Shown here: positions 24,048-31,681 of the stretch, in pieces
Numbering within the stretch: the stretch's first letter is position 1
Layout: each line of letters opens with the position of its first letter
Assembly (NCBI GenBank): GCA_007129655.1
Contig: SKVC01000063.1
Span: 1-35,590 of the forward strand
DNA length: 35,590 nt
DNA from: Thermoplasmata archaeon
Lineage (GTDB): Archaea > Thermoplasmatota > Thermoplasmata > Halarchaeoplasmatales > Halarchaeoplasmataceae
Direction: 5' to 3'
Made by a program: the position numbers and the translations under genes
Notes under the pieces: model-generated
Told to the model about the DNA's origin: nothing
Databases searched by the model: none
Seen by the model: the letters and a program-made list of their open reading frames with translations, nothing else

Positions 24048-24287
24048 GAACATTAAATCTTCTCGAACTCGATGTGATGCAAAGGGGATATCAGCTAACA
24101 GGTCGCTGACAGAACAGGGTTGGAGATAATATGCTATCGAGAGGTATGCTGAAAGGATGTTAACGGTATCCTTGAATAGGGAGTGATCATCTACCACTCG
24201 CTTTCAGACGTACTAGCACAATGGATGAGAGTGATCCTTTATCTGCAATTTACGCTCTGTTAAAAGTGTATTGAACCGAATAGATAA

Positions 24288-24327
24288 TGGACAATGCCAA
24301 AAGTTCTAAAAAACTTTTCGCTGTCCA
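24288..24327. repeat. Long imperfect inverted repeat
   Basis: TGGACA (24288–24293) pairs with TGTCCA (24322–24327), and AAAAGTT (24299–24305) pairs with AACTTTT (24312–24318), with a GC/GC match between and a CTAAAA loop. It could be a transcription terminator for the surface operon, a transposon end or a structured RNA. A CACTAAAAAGTG mini-hairpin follows directly. Confidence 0.5.
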
Positions 24328-24415
24328 CTAAAAAGTGTTTTAATGAACATATCAGAAAGCTTGCGCTTTATAATAGATCGTCTATAGACTCACCCGACTT
24401 ACATTACAATAAGAA

Positions 24416-24446
24416 TTTGCCCGTAAATTGGCGTTAGTATCATTCA
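24416..24446. repeat. Right copy of the dispersed repeat bracketing the accessory region
   Basis: It shares 15 identical nt, TTTGCCCGTAAATTG, plus a weaker continuation with 13254–13285, in the same orientation. The five-hairpin array starts directly after it. On the minus strand it encodes NANLRAN, matching NGNLRAN at the left copy. Confidence 0.6.
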
Positions 24447-24614
24447 GAATGCTATCGCATTCTAAAAACTCGTGAAGCAGAGCTTCCCTCGCCAGCAGGA
24501 ATGCAGAGCATTCCTCCAGCTCGTAAATCATAGATTTACTCGTCTCCCCCTCGGCGCTTTTTACAATTCGAATATTCATGAGAATTTAAAAAACAAGAAG
24601 AATCTTTGATTCTT
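24447..24614. repeat. Array of five short perfect hairpins with CTCG spacers
   Basis: The five stems are GAATGC/GCATTC (24447–24462, loop TATC), GAAGC/GCTTC (24474–24486, loop AGA), GGAATGC/GCATTCC (24498–24514, loop AGA), GTAAATC/GATTTAC (24523–24539, loop ATA) and AAGAATC/GATTCTT (24598–24614, loop TTT). CTCG occurs at 24469, 24488, 24520, 24539 and 24550. A minus-strand reading frame of 65 codons (24382–24579) runs through the first four. It contains IYELEECSAFLLAREALLHE, apparently produced by the palindromes themselves, so I do not call it a gene. Confidence 0.7.
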
Positions 24615-24708
24615 TGGAGTCTTCATAACTTCCGAACAATGTGATGAAGTTTGAAGGTGAAGAAAATATTTGATTTTGTGTACCTTTTTATTTTACCCGC
24701 TTTGTTTT

Positions 24709-24722
24709 TTATAAAAATAAGG
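24709..24722 (-). terminator. Possible T-rich terminator of the thermosome gene
   Basis: The minus-strand transcript runs into CCCTTATTTTTAT about 40–50 nt after the stop codon. Archaeal termination commonly uses such T-rich tracts without a stem. The assignment is by composition and position. Confidence 0.35.
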
Positions 24723-24761
24723 GAAGGGGTTTTTAGTCTGTTATAGTTGGTATGGCCGAGC

Positions 24762-26420
24762 TTACATCATGCCGCCCATGCCGCCCATTCCTGGTGGCAT
24801 TCCGCCGGCTCCCGGTGGCATTCCGCCTTCGCCGCCACCGCCGCCTTTGGATGCGACTACGTCGTCGATCCTGAGGATCATGTTGGCGACTTCGGTAGCT
24901 GCCTGGATGGCCTGGTTCTTTACACGGAAGGGCTCGATTACCTTGCCCTCGATCATATCGATTATCTCTCCGCTGATGATCTCGATCCCGTGGGTGTGCT
25001 TGCCGTCTTTCTCGTGGGCAGCGTTCAGCTTCATGAGTATGTCGATACCGTCCATACCTGCGTTCTCCGCAAGTGTGCGGGGTATTATGGAGAGTGCCGA
25101 TGCGTATGCTCTTATAGCAAGCTGTTCACGACCTTCAACGGTGTCCGCATAGTCCTCGAGTTTATTCCTTAGCTCGATCTCCGTAGCACCGCCGCCGGGC
25201 AATATTGCGCCGTCTTCGATGGCTACAGCGACTACCTTGAGTGCATCGTGTATAGCTCTCTCAAGCTCGTCGACTATATGGGATGTACCGCCTCTGAGTA
25301 ACAGAGATACGGACTTACCTTTGTCTGCTCCTTCTATGAAAGTCATGTGATCGTCGGCTATCAGCTTTTCGTGTACCGAATCTGCTTTGCCCAGATCTTT
25401 CTTTGTTAGATCCTTCAGATTGGTAACGACCTTGGCTCCGGTAGCTTTGGCCAGCTTCTTCATGTCGGATTTCTTGACACGGCGTATCGCAAAGATACCT
25501 TTCTTAGCCAGGTAGTGCTGTGCTAGATCATCGATGCCTTTCTGGCATAGGAGTACGTTTGCTCCAGCCTTGACGACGTAATCCACCATGTCTTTTATGG
25601 ATTTTTCTTCTTCATCAAGGAATTGCTGCAGTTGATCAGGACTGGTTATCTCTATTTCAGCGTCCATCTCTGTGTTCTTGATCTCGATCGCGGAATCCAA
25701 CAATGCGATCTTAGCATCCTTTACTTCCTTGGGCATGCTGGGATGGAGTCGTTCTTTATCAAGTATCAAGCCGTTGATGAGTTCCGATCGATTCACACTA
25801 GCGCCAGCTTTCTTCTCGACTTTGATGTTATCTATATCGACTACGAAGTTACCGTCTTCCTTTTCGGCGACCTGTTTTACCGCTGTTACCACCATATTGG
25901 CTAGTTCTATCTTGTTGCCTTCGATGGATTTACCGGTCATCGCGGTCATTGCGACATCCTTCAAAAGTTCTACATCGTCTATGTCGATCTCTATCTTAGA
26001 TTCTTCAAGAATTTCACCGGCCCTGATCGCGGCCATCCTGAATCCCTTGGCTATTATGCTGGGATGGACTTTCTGTTCGATGAGATCCTCGGCGTGTTTC
26101 AAGAATTCTCCGGATAGTACCACAACAGTTGTGGTTCCGTCACCGCATTCATCGTCCTGACTCTCGGCTACCTCGACTACCATCTTGGCAGCCGGGTGTT
26201 CGATGTCAATTTCGCTAAGTATAGTTGCACCATCGTTGGTGATCACAACGTCGCCCAGGCTGTCAACGAGCATCTTGTCCATGCCCTTTGGTCCTAGGGT
26301 AGTTCTAACCGCGTCAGCGATGGCTTTTGCGGCTGCGATGTTCTTTTTCTGAGCATCGCTGCCTCGTTCGCGTGTCGTGCCTTCTTTTAACAGTAATATT
26401 GGTTGGTTTCCTCCAAACAT
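24762..26420 (-). CDS. thsA: Thermosome subunit (group II chaperonin)
   Basis: This is an ATP-driven double-ring chaperonin subunit that folds proteins in the cytoplasm. The 552 residues cover the full family length. Visible motifs are TTLGPKGMDKMLVDSLGDVVITNDGATIL (given as TTLGPKGMDKML and NDGATIL, near residues 40–70), GDGTTT near 92 (ATP phosphate loop), and GGGATEIELR near 400. The C-terminus is a GGMPPG-type Gly/Met repeat tail that projects into the ring cavity. A Shine–Dalgarno AGGTGGT precedes the ATG. It is a single-gene transcript with two TATA-like palindromes upstream. Only one subunit gene is seen here. Confidence 0.97.
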   Translation of the reverse strand: MFGGNQPILLLKEGTTRERGSDAQKKNIAAAKAIADAVRTTLGPKGMDKMLVDSLGDVVITNDGATILSEIDIEHPAAKMVVEVAESQDDECGDGTTTVVVLSGEFLKHAEDLIEQKVHPSIIAKGFRMAAIRAGEILEESKIEIDIDDVELLKDVAMTAMTGKSIEGNKIELANMVVTAVKQVAEKEDGNFVVDIDNIKVEKKAGASVNRSELINGLILDKERLHPSMPKEVKDAKIALLDSAIEIKNTEMDAEIEITSPDQLQQFLDEEEKSIKDMVDYVVKAGANVLLCQKGIDDLAQHYLAKKGIFAIRRVKKSDMKKLAKATGAKVVTNLKDLTKKDLGKADSVHEKLIADDHMTFIEGADKGKSVSLLLRGGTSHIVDELERAIHDALKVVAVAIEDGAILPGGGATEIELRNKLEDYADTVEGREQLAIRAYASALSIIPRTLAENAGMDGIDILMKLNAAHEKDGKHTHGIEIISGEIIDMIEGKVIEPFRVKNQAIQAATEVANMILRIDDVVASKGGGGGEGGMPPGAGGMPPGMGGMGGMM

Positions 26421-26455
26421 TTTTCTACCACCTGTAATTTTTTTAGTATCTTTTG

Positions 26456-26478
26456 CTATATAGAGGTTCTATATATAG
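26456..26478 (-). promoter_or_regulatory. Thermosome promoter with two TATA-like palindromes
   Basis: CTATATAG (26456–26463) and CTATATATAG (26469–26478) lie about 39 and 53 nt upstream of the ATG at 26420. Either can be the TATA box of a transcript with a short leader holding AGGTGGT. The duplicated palindrome may be two start sites or a heat-shock regulator site; the latter is speculation. Confidence 0.5.
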
Positions 26479-26508
26479 TTTACTATCTGTCTCCGTCGAA
26501 AAATACAC

Positions 26509-26518
26509 AAATATTTTA
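26509..26518 (+). promoter_or_regulatory. TATA-like promoter of the PAPS-reductase-like gene
   Basis: AAATATTTTA is centred about 29 nt upstream of the ATG at 26543. It supports that start over an in-frame ATG 30 codons earlier and suggests a leaderless transcript. Confidence 0.5.
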
Positions 26519-26542
26519 ACCATCATACATGTGCATTCTAAT

Positions 26543-28297
26543 ATGCCTGCAGTTCATCTGGGACGTTTGGAGTTACATTGGTGTCCAAATTGCAATGTTC
26601 CTTTATTGAATGGAGATACTTGTGGAATTTGTTCCCAAGAACCAGATCCAGTAAAGGTGACTCCTCCGGGAGATGTAAGGCCGGCTTTTGAGTACGATAT
26701 AGAATTGATAAGGAAGACCATCGACCTCCAATGGGGAGACGGATATTCCGAACGTATCTTTTCAGAAAACAAGATAGTTCTTCTAAATAGCTGCCCGAAT
26801 CTCGACCGAATGGATGAGGTGATCGTCGACGGCAGAGTAGTGGGAACCCTTAGATACGATCTCAGAAGACGATTTGCAGATAAATTCCCCTATCAGTTTA
26901 TTCTAAGACGATGGGATGCCTTGCCCACTCCGGAAAAAGGATATGTGCTCATGGATAAAGGAGCGGTGAAACCTATAAAGAACGGGGCCAGTGCTTTGGC
27001 AGTAGGCATAATGGAGGCAGATGAGGATATAGAACCGGAAGATGAAGTATTGATTTTAGACCCGGACGGCCGGGTGATCGCTACCGGCCCCTCTTACAGA
27101 GATGGTAAAGAGCTATTGGAGGCGGCCTACGGTAAAGGGGTCAAGGTAAGGTGGAAGGCGGCGGATCATCGACCGAAAAGCGGCGAACAGGACTGGGATC
27201 TCGTACTAAAAGCTAACGATCAAAATATCGGTTCAATGGTAGATAAGGCCATCGAATTCATAGAAGACAAAGTAAAGGAGATATCACTGCCAACCGCAGT
27301 ATCATACAGCGGAGGTAAAGATTCTTTGGCTACACTATTACTTGTGATCGAAGCAGGGATAGATACGGACATGCTCTTCGTAGATACCGGTATCGAGCTA
27401 CCTGAAACCATCGAAAACGTAAGAAAGACTGCAGAAAGATATGATCTGAATCTTAAGACCAAAACGACCGAAGGAGGTTACTGGGACAGTGTAGAATACT
27501 TCGGTCCTTCGGCAAGGGATTACCGCTGGTGTTGTAAAACATGTAAGCTCGGCCCCATCGCGGGATTGATCAAAGAAGAATACAAAGACGGTGTGCTTTC
27601 TTTCATCGGCCAGAGACGGTATGAATCCGAGAATCGGATGCAGCATGGAGATACCTGGGATAATCCGTGGATACCGGGCCAGGTAGGAACGTCGCCTATA
27701 CAAAATTGGACCGCACTCCATGTATGGATGTATCTCTTCTCCCGGGAAGCGGAATACAATCCATGGTACGAAAGAGGTTTCGAAAGGATCGGTTGCTGGC
27801 TGTGTCCTGCATCCGACTTGGCGGAATTAGAGATACTTAGAGATAACTTTGAGGAGTACCAGAGATTCGAGGATGTACTAAAGGAATACTCCCAAAGGGT
27901 CGGACTGTCTGATGAATGGATCGAGTACGGAATGTGGAGGTGGCTTCAGCCTCCGGGAGAGATGATAGCTATGCTCGAAGATAGGGGAGTCGTATTCGAA
28001 AAAACAGTACAGACAGATATAAAATTGCCCGATAAGGATGGTATCCTATCCGACGAAAGGACGGTAAAGCTTATAGATTCCATCGGTAAAGAGCTATCCG
28101 ATAAAGAACTAGGGGAACTTTATCTGCGTGCAAATCACTGTGTAGAATGTGGTATCTGTGCAGCTAGATGTCCCCAGGATGCCATAGTGATTGAAGAGGG
28201 TATAACAATAGACAGTGAAAGATGTGATTCTTGCGGCGTCTGTATCAGTAGTAAATGCCCTGTATTAGAATTCAAGGTGCGCTCGAATAACTCTTAA
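26543..28297 (+). CDS. Zinc ribbon–PUA–PAPS-reductase-like–ferredoxin fusion protein
   Basis: I start at ATG 26543 (584 residues); the frame extends 30 codons upstream into the promoter. The order is: an N-terminal zinc ribbon (CPNC…CGIC, residues 14–31), a PUA-like RNA-binding segment (about 130–205), an ATP-pyrophosphatase domain of the PAPS-reductase/adenine-nucleotide alpha-hydrolase family with SYSGGKDSLATL near 253, cysteine motifs CCKTC near 329 and GCWLCPA near 417, and two C-terminal 4Fe-4S motifs (CVECGICAARCP near 531 and CDSCGVCISSKCP near 557, the second with one extra residue). Classical PAPS reduction is unlikely for a PUA-bearing protein. Sulfur or redox modification of RNA is a reasonable inference. 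Similar archaeal proteins are known but, to my knowledge, uncharacterised. Its 3' end overlaps convergent trm1 by 26 nt. Confidence 0.85.
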   Translation: MPAVHLGRLELHWCPNCNVPLLNGDTCGICSQEPDPVKVTPPGDVRPAFEYDIELIRKTIDLQWGDGYSERIFSENKIVLLNSCPNLDRMDEVIVDGRVVGTLRYDLRRRFADKFPYQFILRRWDALPTPEKGYVLMDKGAVKPIKNGASALAVGIMEADEDIEPEDEVLILDPDGRVIATGPSYRDGKELLEAAYGKGVKVRWKAADHRPKSGEQDWDLVLKANDQNIGSMVDKAIEFIEDKVKEISLPTAVSYSGGKDSLATLLLVIEAGIDTDMLFVDTGIELPETIENVRKTAERYDLNLKTKTTEGGYWDSVEYFGPSARDYRWCCKTCKLGPIAGLIKEEYKDGVLSFIGQRRYESENRMQHGDTWDNPWIPGQVGTSPIQNWTALHVWMYLFSREAEYNPWYERGFERIGCWLCPASDLAELEILRDNFEEYQRFEDVLKEYSQRVGLSDEWIEYGMWRWLQPPGEMIAMLEDRGVVFEKTVQTDIKLPDKDGILSDERTVKLIDSIGKELSDKELGELYLRANHCVECGICAARCPQDAIVIEEGITIDSERCDSCGVCISSKCPVLEFKVRSNNS

Positions 28298-29342
28298 AAA
28301 TATCCAAAACAACCGACGAAGCTGCGTCTGTTTTGAAAGCTGTAGGTGAGAAATGTGTTTTTACAGATTTATTGTTTCTTTCACGAAGCTCTGTGATGAT
28401 ATAATCAAGGGGAGGGGGAGGTAATTTAAGATATTTAGATATGATGGAATTATCATAGAAAAACGGGGGCATTGAAGATTCTTTTTTCCACATCTCTAAA
28501 GATCCTTCTTCCATGGTTCCAACGGATGTCATCCTCTCCAATATTTTCTTGGAGAATAACTGACCGGTCCACAGCGGTCCTGTTTTTTTGCCCTCTTCCC
28601 AGTCGTACTCTCCGAAATCGTAGCGGCCCAGCTTCTGAAGTGCATCATCGGCTTTTTTTGCCCCGGCTTCTAGTTTAACGTAAACACGAAAATGATGTCC
28701 ATCGTAATAAGATAGTAAAGGAACTGCGGCTCGATCGTATCTGGCTGCTTCACGAACAACGTGTCCGATCAAAATTCGCAAGCCATTTTCGTGTCGGCAC
28801 CAGTTATTCTCCGGTCGAGCCGAATAAAGACGTAGACATTTTTTGGTATAAGTACCGCACAAAACCGAAGTGTCAGTGGCACTTAAACCGACTACTCCGT
28901 TTCTAGCTGTATAACGGAGAACCGTAGGTAAAAACGGTACCGGGGTCCCGAATGGATCCAGATCCACATAATCATACTTACAACGATTGTTGAGCAGATG
29001 AGATTCTATTGATTCGTTGAAAATATCAACATCCACATCATTGATAGCTGCATTTTTTTTCATCAGTTTAATCGACTCGTGAGATACGTCTGTTAGAGTA
29101 ACTTCGCCCGAATAGAGTTCGTTAGCCATCCTGATACCTCGGATCCCAGAAGCGGCCATTCCATCGAGTAAATTCTTTCCATTTACATCCCACGCCTTAA
29201 GGAACGATATGGATATGTCCCTGTTCATCTCCATAGCAGGATTGTAAAAAACCGGTAGATCGGTACCTCTCGGTCCCGGGCCTTTTTTGTGCTCGGGAAC
29301 AAATACTTCTGTTTCACCTTCTGATAACTTCACGAGTTTCAA
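28272..29342 (-). CDS. trm1: tRNA (guanine26-N2)-dimethyltransferase Trm1
   Basis: Trm1 dimethylates G26 of tRNA using S-adenosylmethionine. At 356 residues it is close to the archaeal length of about 380. Visible motifs are GPGPRGTDLPVFYNPAMEMNRD (given as GPGPRGTDLPVFYNP) near residue 22, the SAM-binding LLDGMAASGIRGIR near 58, the catalytic/adenine loop DYVDLDPFGTP near 123, and CRHENGLRILIGH near 185. The ATG overlaps the upstream NTPase stop by 4 nt. It is the last gene of the minus-strand ftsZ-to-trm1 run. Confidence 0.95.
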   Translation of the reverse strand: MKLVKLSEGETEVFVPEHKKGPGPRGTDLPVFYNPAMEMNRDISISFLKAWDVNGKNLLDGMAASGIRGIRMANELYSGEVTLTDVSHESIKLMKKNAAINDVDVDIFNESIESHLLNNRCKYDYVDLDPFGTPVPFLPTVLRYTARNGVVGLSATDTSVLCGTYTKKCLRLYSARPENNWCRHENGLRILIGHVVREAARYDRAAVPLLSYYDGHHFRVYVKLEAGAKKADDALQKLGRYDFGEYDWEEGKKTGPLWTGQLFSKKILERMTSVGTMEEGSLEMWKKESSMPPFFYDNSIISKYLKLPPPPLDYIITELRERNNKSVKTHFSPTAFKTDAASSVVLDIFKSYSSAP

Positions 29343-29911
29343 GAATAACCGCCTTTGAGCTCATCTTTTATTAATTCAACCACCTTATGCGGTAAAATTC
29401 CCTTGTTGATCTCAGTTAACTCGAATATCCGTACATCGTCCCTCTTGCGTACGTCCTGCAGGAGCTTGTTTCTCGATTTTTTGTGGAACGTAAGTATGAG
29501 GGGTTTATCTACCTCAAAAACAGCCTTTACAACTTCGTTAAATCTTTCACTTTGTACGTGCATCTTACCGGCTTCGTCGACCAGTATCACATCGTCTCTG
29601 AGTGCCGCATCTTCTATCGCCTTTACGCCAACTTCTTCGAGATTTTCAATATCAACGTTATAACCATCTATATTAACCGATGAATCTAGATGTAAATGAG
29701 CTAATATCGCCTTTTCTTTTGTCCGCCAATTCATCACTTGATATCCCACAATCCGGTTGTCCTCCATTATTGGCTCTGTAAGCAATCCTCCTACACTGAT
29801 TCCTTCTTCATTTAGCATTTCGATTATCTTTTTGAGGGACTCGGTCTTGTCCACACCGAACAAACCACTTATACCGATTTTTAAACTTTGTACCATCTTA
29901 TCTGAACCCAT
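29339..29911 (-). CDS. THEP1-type nucleoside-triphosphatase with altered P-loop
   Basis: This 190-residue protein resembles archaeal THEP1/DUF265 NTPases: Walker A region GISGLFGVDKTESLKKI near residue 13, a GGLLTEPI segment, GYQVMNWRT, a Walker B-like VILVDEAGKMHVQSERF near 108, and a C-terminal FHKKSRNKLLQDVR. The family P-loop normally reads GxxGxGKTT, whereas here it is GLFGVDKTE, with Asp in place of the third Gly and Glu after the Thr. Nucleotide binding may thus be weakened or changed. It is a member by overall layout, with the family's cellular role uncertain. It overlaps trm1 by 4 nt. Confidence 0.7.
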   Translation of the reverse strand: MGSDKMVQSLKIGISGLFGVDKTESLKKIIEMLNEEGISVGGLLTEPIMEDNRIVGYQVMNWRTKEKAILAHLHLDSSVNIDGYNVDIENLEEVGVKAIEDAALRDDVILVDEAGKMHVQSERFNEVVKAVFEVDKPLILTFHKKSRNKLLQDVRKRDDVRIFELTEINKGILPHKVVELIKDELKGGYS

Positions 29912-29947
29912 AATAGTGTTCTACCTAAAATAATTATTCTATCGAAA

Positions 29948-30334
29948 TCAGCCTATCGATTCTAGATACATAAGAGGATAATCCAATTCAGAAATATATT
30001 CCATACGGCCTACTGCTTCGACTCCTTTGAAATTAACGTAAACTTTAACTTCTAGCATATCACCGGAAAGGGTAGTGTAATCGAAAAACGCACTTTCAGT
30101 TCTGTTTTCCAGGCCTTTAGGAAGTATCTTTACTTCGGCCTTGGTTACAAAAGCCTGTCTTTCCGTGGTCTTTTCTATAGCCCTTTCAAGGATATCAAGG
30201 TTTTCGCTGCTCACAGGTGTTCCTATGAACTGATGAAATAGAGCTCCCAGCTTGATCCCCAGTTCGAAGGCGGCTCTTTCGCTGTCGTTACAGTTGAAAT
30301 AACTATCGGCTACTTGATCCATTTTTTTTGTCAT
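29948..30334 (-). CDS. mptD: Archaeal dihydroneopterin aldolase (MptD family)
   Basis: MptD converts 7,8-dihydroneopterin to 6-hydroxymethyl-7,8-dihydropterin on the archaeal route to tetrahydromethanopterin or folate-like cofactors. The 128 residues fit the family (about 120). I recognise the pattern ERAAFELGIKLGALFHQFIGTPVS near residue 19 (given as ERAAFELGIKLGALFHQF and IGTPVS), the FDYTTLSGDMLEVKV segment, and the end GRMEYISELDYPLMYLES. The assignment is from memory of this small family. The start lies inside the end of pssA with a 32-nt overlap; GGTG upstream is a weak ribosome-binding site. An in-frame ATG four codons later is an alternative. Confidence 0.82.
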   Translation of the reverse strand: MTKKMDQVADSYFNCNDSERAAFELGIKLGALFHQFIGTPVSSENLDILERAIEKTTERQAFVTKAEVKILPKGLENRTESAFFDYTTLSGDMLEVKVYVNFKGVEAVGRMEYISELDYPLMYLESIG

Positions 30335-31052
30335 TTTTCAACACCATCAAAGGTCCTATTATAACATATGTAAGACATATTATAGATGCTATTATCAACA
30401 GTAATAGACCCATAGGATAACTAATTTTTGCCAGAATGATGCCTGCAAAAGAGATTATAAGTAAAAATGCACCGGCGATGTATGTATTGCCTCTTAACTT
30501 AGGATAGGGAATATTTGAATAAAGTAAACTACCGAGGACAAAGGTGATCGCCAATACGGGTAAGGGTCGGTGGTTCAATAGACCTATGGATCCAAATAGG
30601 GACGAGAGTAATACCACCAGGATGGCCACCATAGGGGTCGGCAGGCCGTTGAAATATGTTTTATGGGTCTCCCGAGAAAATCGTCCCAGCCGTAATATGC
30701 CGAAGAAAACCAGCATCATCGGTATAATTGTAGCTGCCCCGTTTTGATATGACTGCCATGCTCTACCGAGCTCGACGTCATAAAATTGAGAGTAAACCAA
30801 GAGTGCCGGGGCAAAGCAGAATGATAGGGTATCCGCAAAGGTATCAATATAGGTCCCTAGAAGGTGTTCTTTGCCCAACTTTCTTGCAAGCCAACCGTCA
30901 AAGCCGTCCAAACCGATGCATAGAATTATCATGAGTGAGGACAGGAAGTATCTATCATCTATTATGTAAGTTATAGCTAAAAAACCCAGTATTCCATTTA
31001 ATATGGTGATGTAATCAGGGATGGTAAATCCCTTAGGTTTCCTCATATCCAT
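30303..31052 (-). CDS. pssA: CDP-alcohol phosphatidyltransferase, probable archaetidylserine synthase
   Basis: The enzyme should attach serine to CDP-archaeol to make archaetidylserine. The 249-residue membrane protein has about eight helices and the CDP-alcohol phosphotransferase signature DG-x2-AR-x8-G-x3-D-x3-D, seen as DGWLARKLG…GTYIDTFAD near residues 51–73 (preceded by a further DGF). Serine specificity is inferred from the adjoining decarboxylase gene, which overlaps its start by 10 nt. A bare family member could also use inositol phosphate or glycerol phosphate. Its end overlaps mptD by 32 nt. Confidence 0.88.
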   Translation of the reverse strand: MDMRKPKGFTIPDYITILNGILGFLAITYIIDDRYFLSSLMIILCIGLDGFDGWLARKLGKEHLLGTYIDTFADTLSFCFAPALLVYSQFYDVELGRAWQSYQNGAATIIPMMLVFFGILRLGRFSRETHKTYFNGLPTPMVAILVVLLSSLFGSIGLLNHRPLPVLAITFVLGSLLYSNIPYPKLRGNTYIAGAFLLIISFAGIILAKISYPMGLLLLIIASIICLTYVIIGPLMVLKNDKKNGSSSR

Positions 31053-31636
31053 ACCCCCAAGGTAGTTTCTCCCGCCTTTACTAAATCACCCTTTCTTACA
31101 GAAAATGATACCTTACGGGGAAATTTCAATTCCACTCGAGAGCCAAATCGTATCATACCGATCCGCTGTCCCTTTTTTACATGCTCTCCCTTTTTTACAT
31201 AGGGTACCGTTCTACGAGCTATTATACCTGCTATCTGTGTTACAGTTACCATCCCGTAGTCGGTTTCTATTTTGAATGTCTGCCTTTCGTTGTTTTGGCA
31301 ATCTTCTACGTTCGCAGGTCTGTGTTGCCCCGGTATGTGTTCTATTGAGATCATCTGTCCGGAGACCGGGCTTCTGTTCACGTGAACGTTATGGATACCC
31401 ATGTAAACGGTTAATGCACCCTTATCCAATTTGATTATCTTACCATCGGCCGGGGAAACAATACCGGATGATATTTGCCTCTCAGGATCTCTGAAGAAGA
31501 TGATAGCTATGAATAGGATCACAAGCTGTATTACCGACACGACCATCAGAACCGGATAAAAAATAGACAATATAAGAACTAATAGTAAAGATACGGATAT
31601 CAAGACCAGCGGTACTCCGGCTCCTTCTGCCAACAT
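31043..31636 (-). CDS. psd: Archaetidylserine decarboxylase (short PSD family)
   Basis: This pyruvoyl enzyme decarboxylates archaetidylserine to archaetidylethanolamine. It has 197 residues, the short proenzyme type. Two N-terminal hydrophobic segments (about 8–28 and 30–50) anchor it. SPADGKI near residue 61 and MGIHNVHVNRSPVSG near 80 carry the acid/base residues. RFGSRVELKFP near 166 contains the Gly–Ser self-cleavage site that creates the pyruvoyl group. It directly precedes and overlaps pssA, which supports the lipid head-group assignment of both. No Shine–Dalgarno is seen. Confidence 0.92.
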   Translation of the reverse strand: MLAEGAGVPLVLISVSLLLVLILSIFYPVLMVVSVIQLVILFIAIIFFRDPERQISSGIVSPADGKIIKLDKGALTVYMGIHNVHVNRSPVSGQMISIEHIPGQHRPANVEDCQNNERQTFKIETDYGMVTVTQIAGIIARRTVPYVKKGEHVKKGQRIGMIRFGSRVELKFPRKVSFSVRKGDLVKAGETTLGVWI

Positions 31637-31681
31637 CGATATCAGATATAAGAGGAGGGTAAAGGTTTTTTCGACGATGTT

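Larger units (their letters stand above)
24048..24761. other. 714-nt region without a convincing gene
   Basis: Between the giant beta-helix gene and the thermosome gene I find no protein gene I trust. The first 240 nt show no recognisable motif apart from a small GAGTG/CACTC hairpin near 24180–24200. Then come a 40-nt hairpin (24288–24327), the right copy of the flanking repeat (24416–24446), five short hairpins (24447–24614) and the AT-rich 3' flank of the thermosome gene. It looks like debris at the edge of the accessory region. No tRNA was found in it. Confidence 0.6.

Noticed and set aside
23970..24197. Minus-strand 75-codon frame at the end of the giant beta-helix gene
   Set aside because: It overlaps the end of a well-supported coding region antisense and shows no recognisable motif or start signals.
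24382..24579. Minus-strand 65-codon frame through the hairpin array
   Set aside because: Its composition follows from the palindromes, no ribosome-binding site or TATA box was found, and no family is recognised. It is kept only as a property of the repeat.
24048..24761. tRNA or other known structured RNA in the long intergenic region
   Set aside because: No T-loop-like GTTCGAATC context or cloverleaf pairing was found; the visible hairpins do not form a tRNA.
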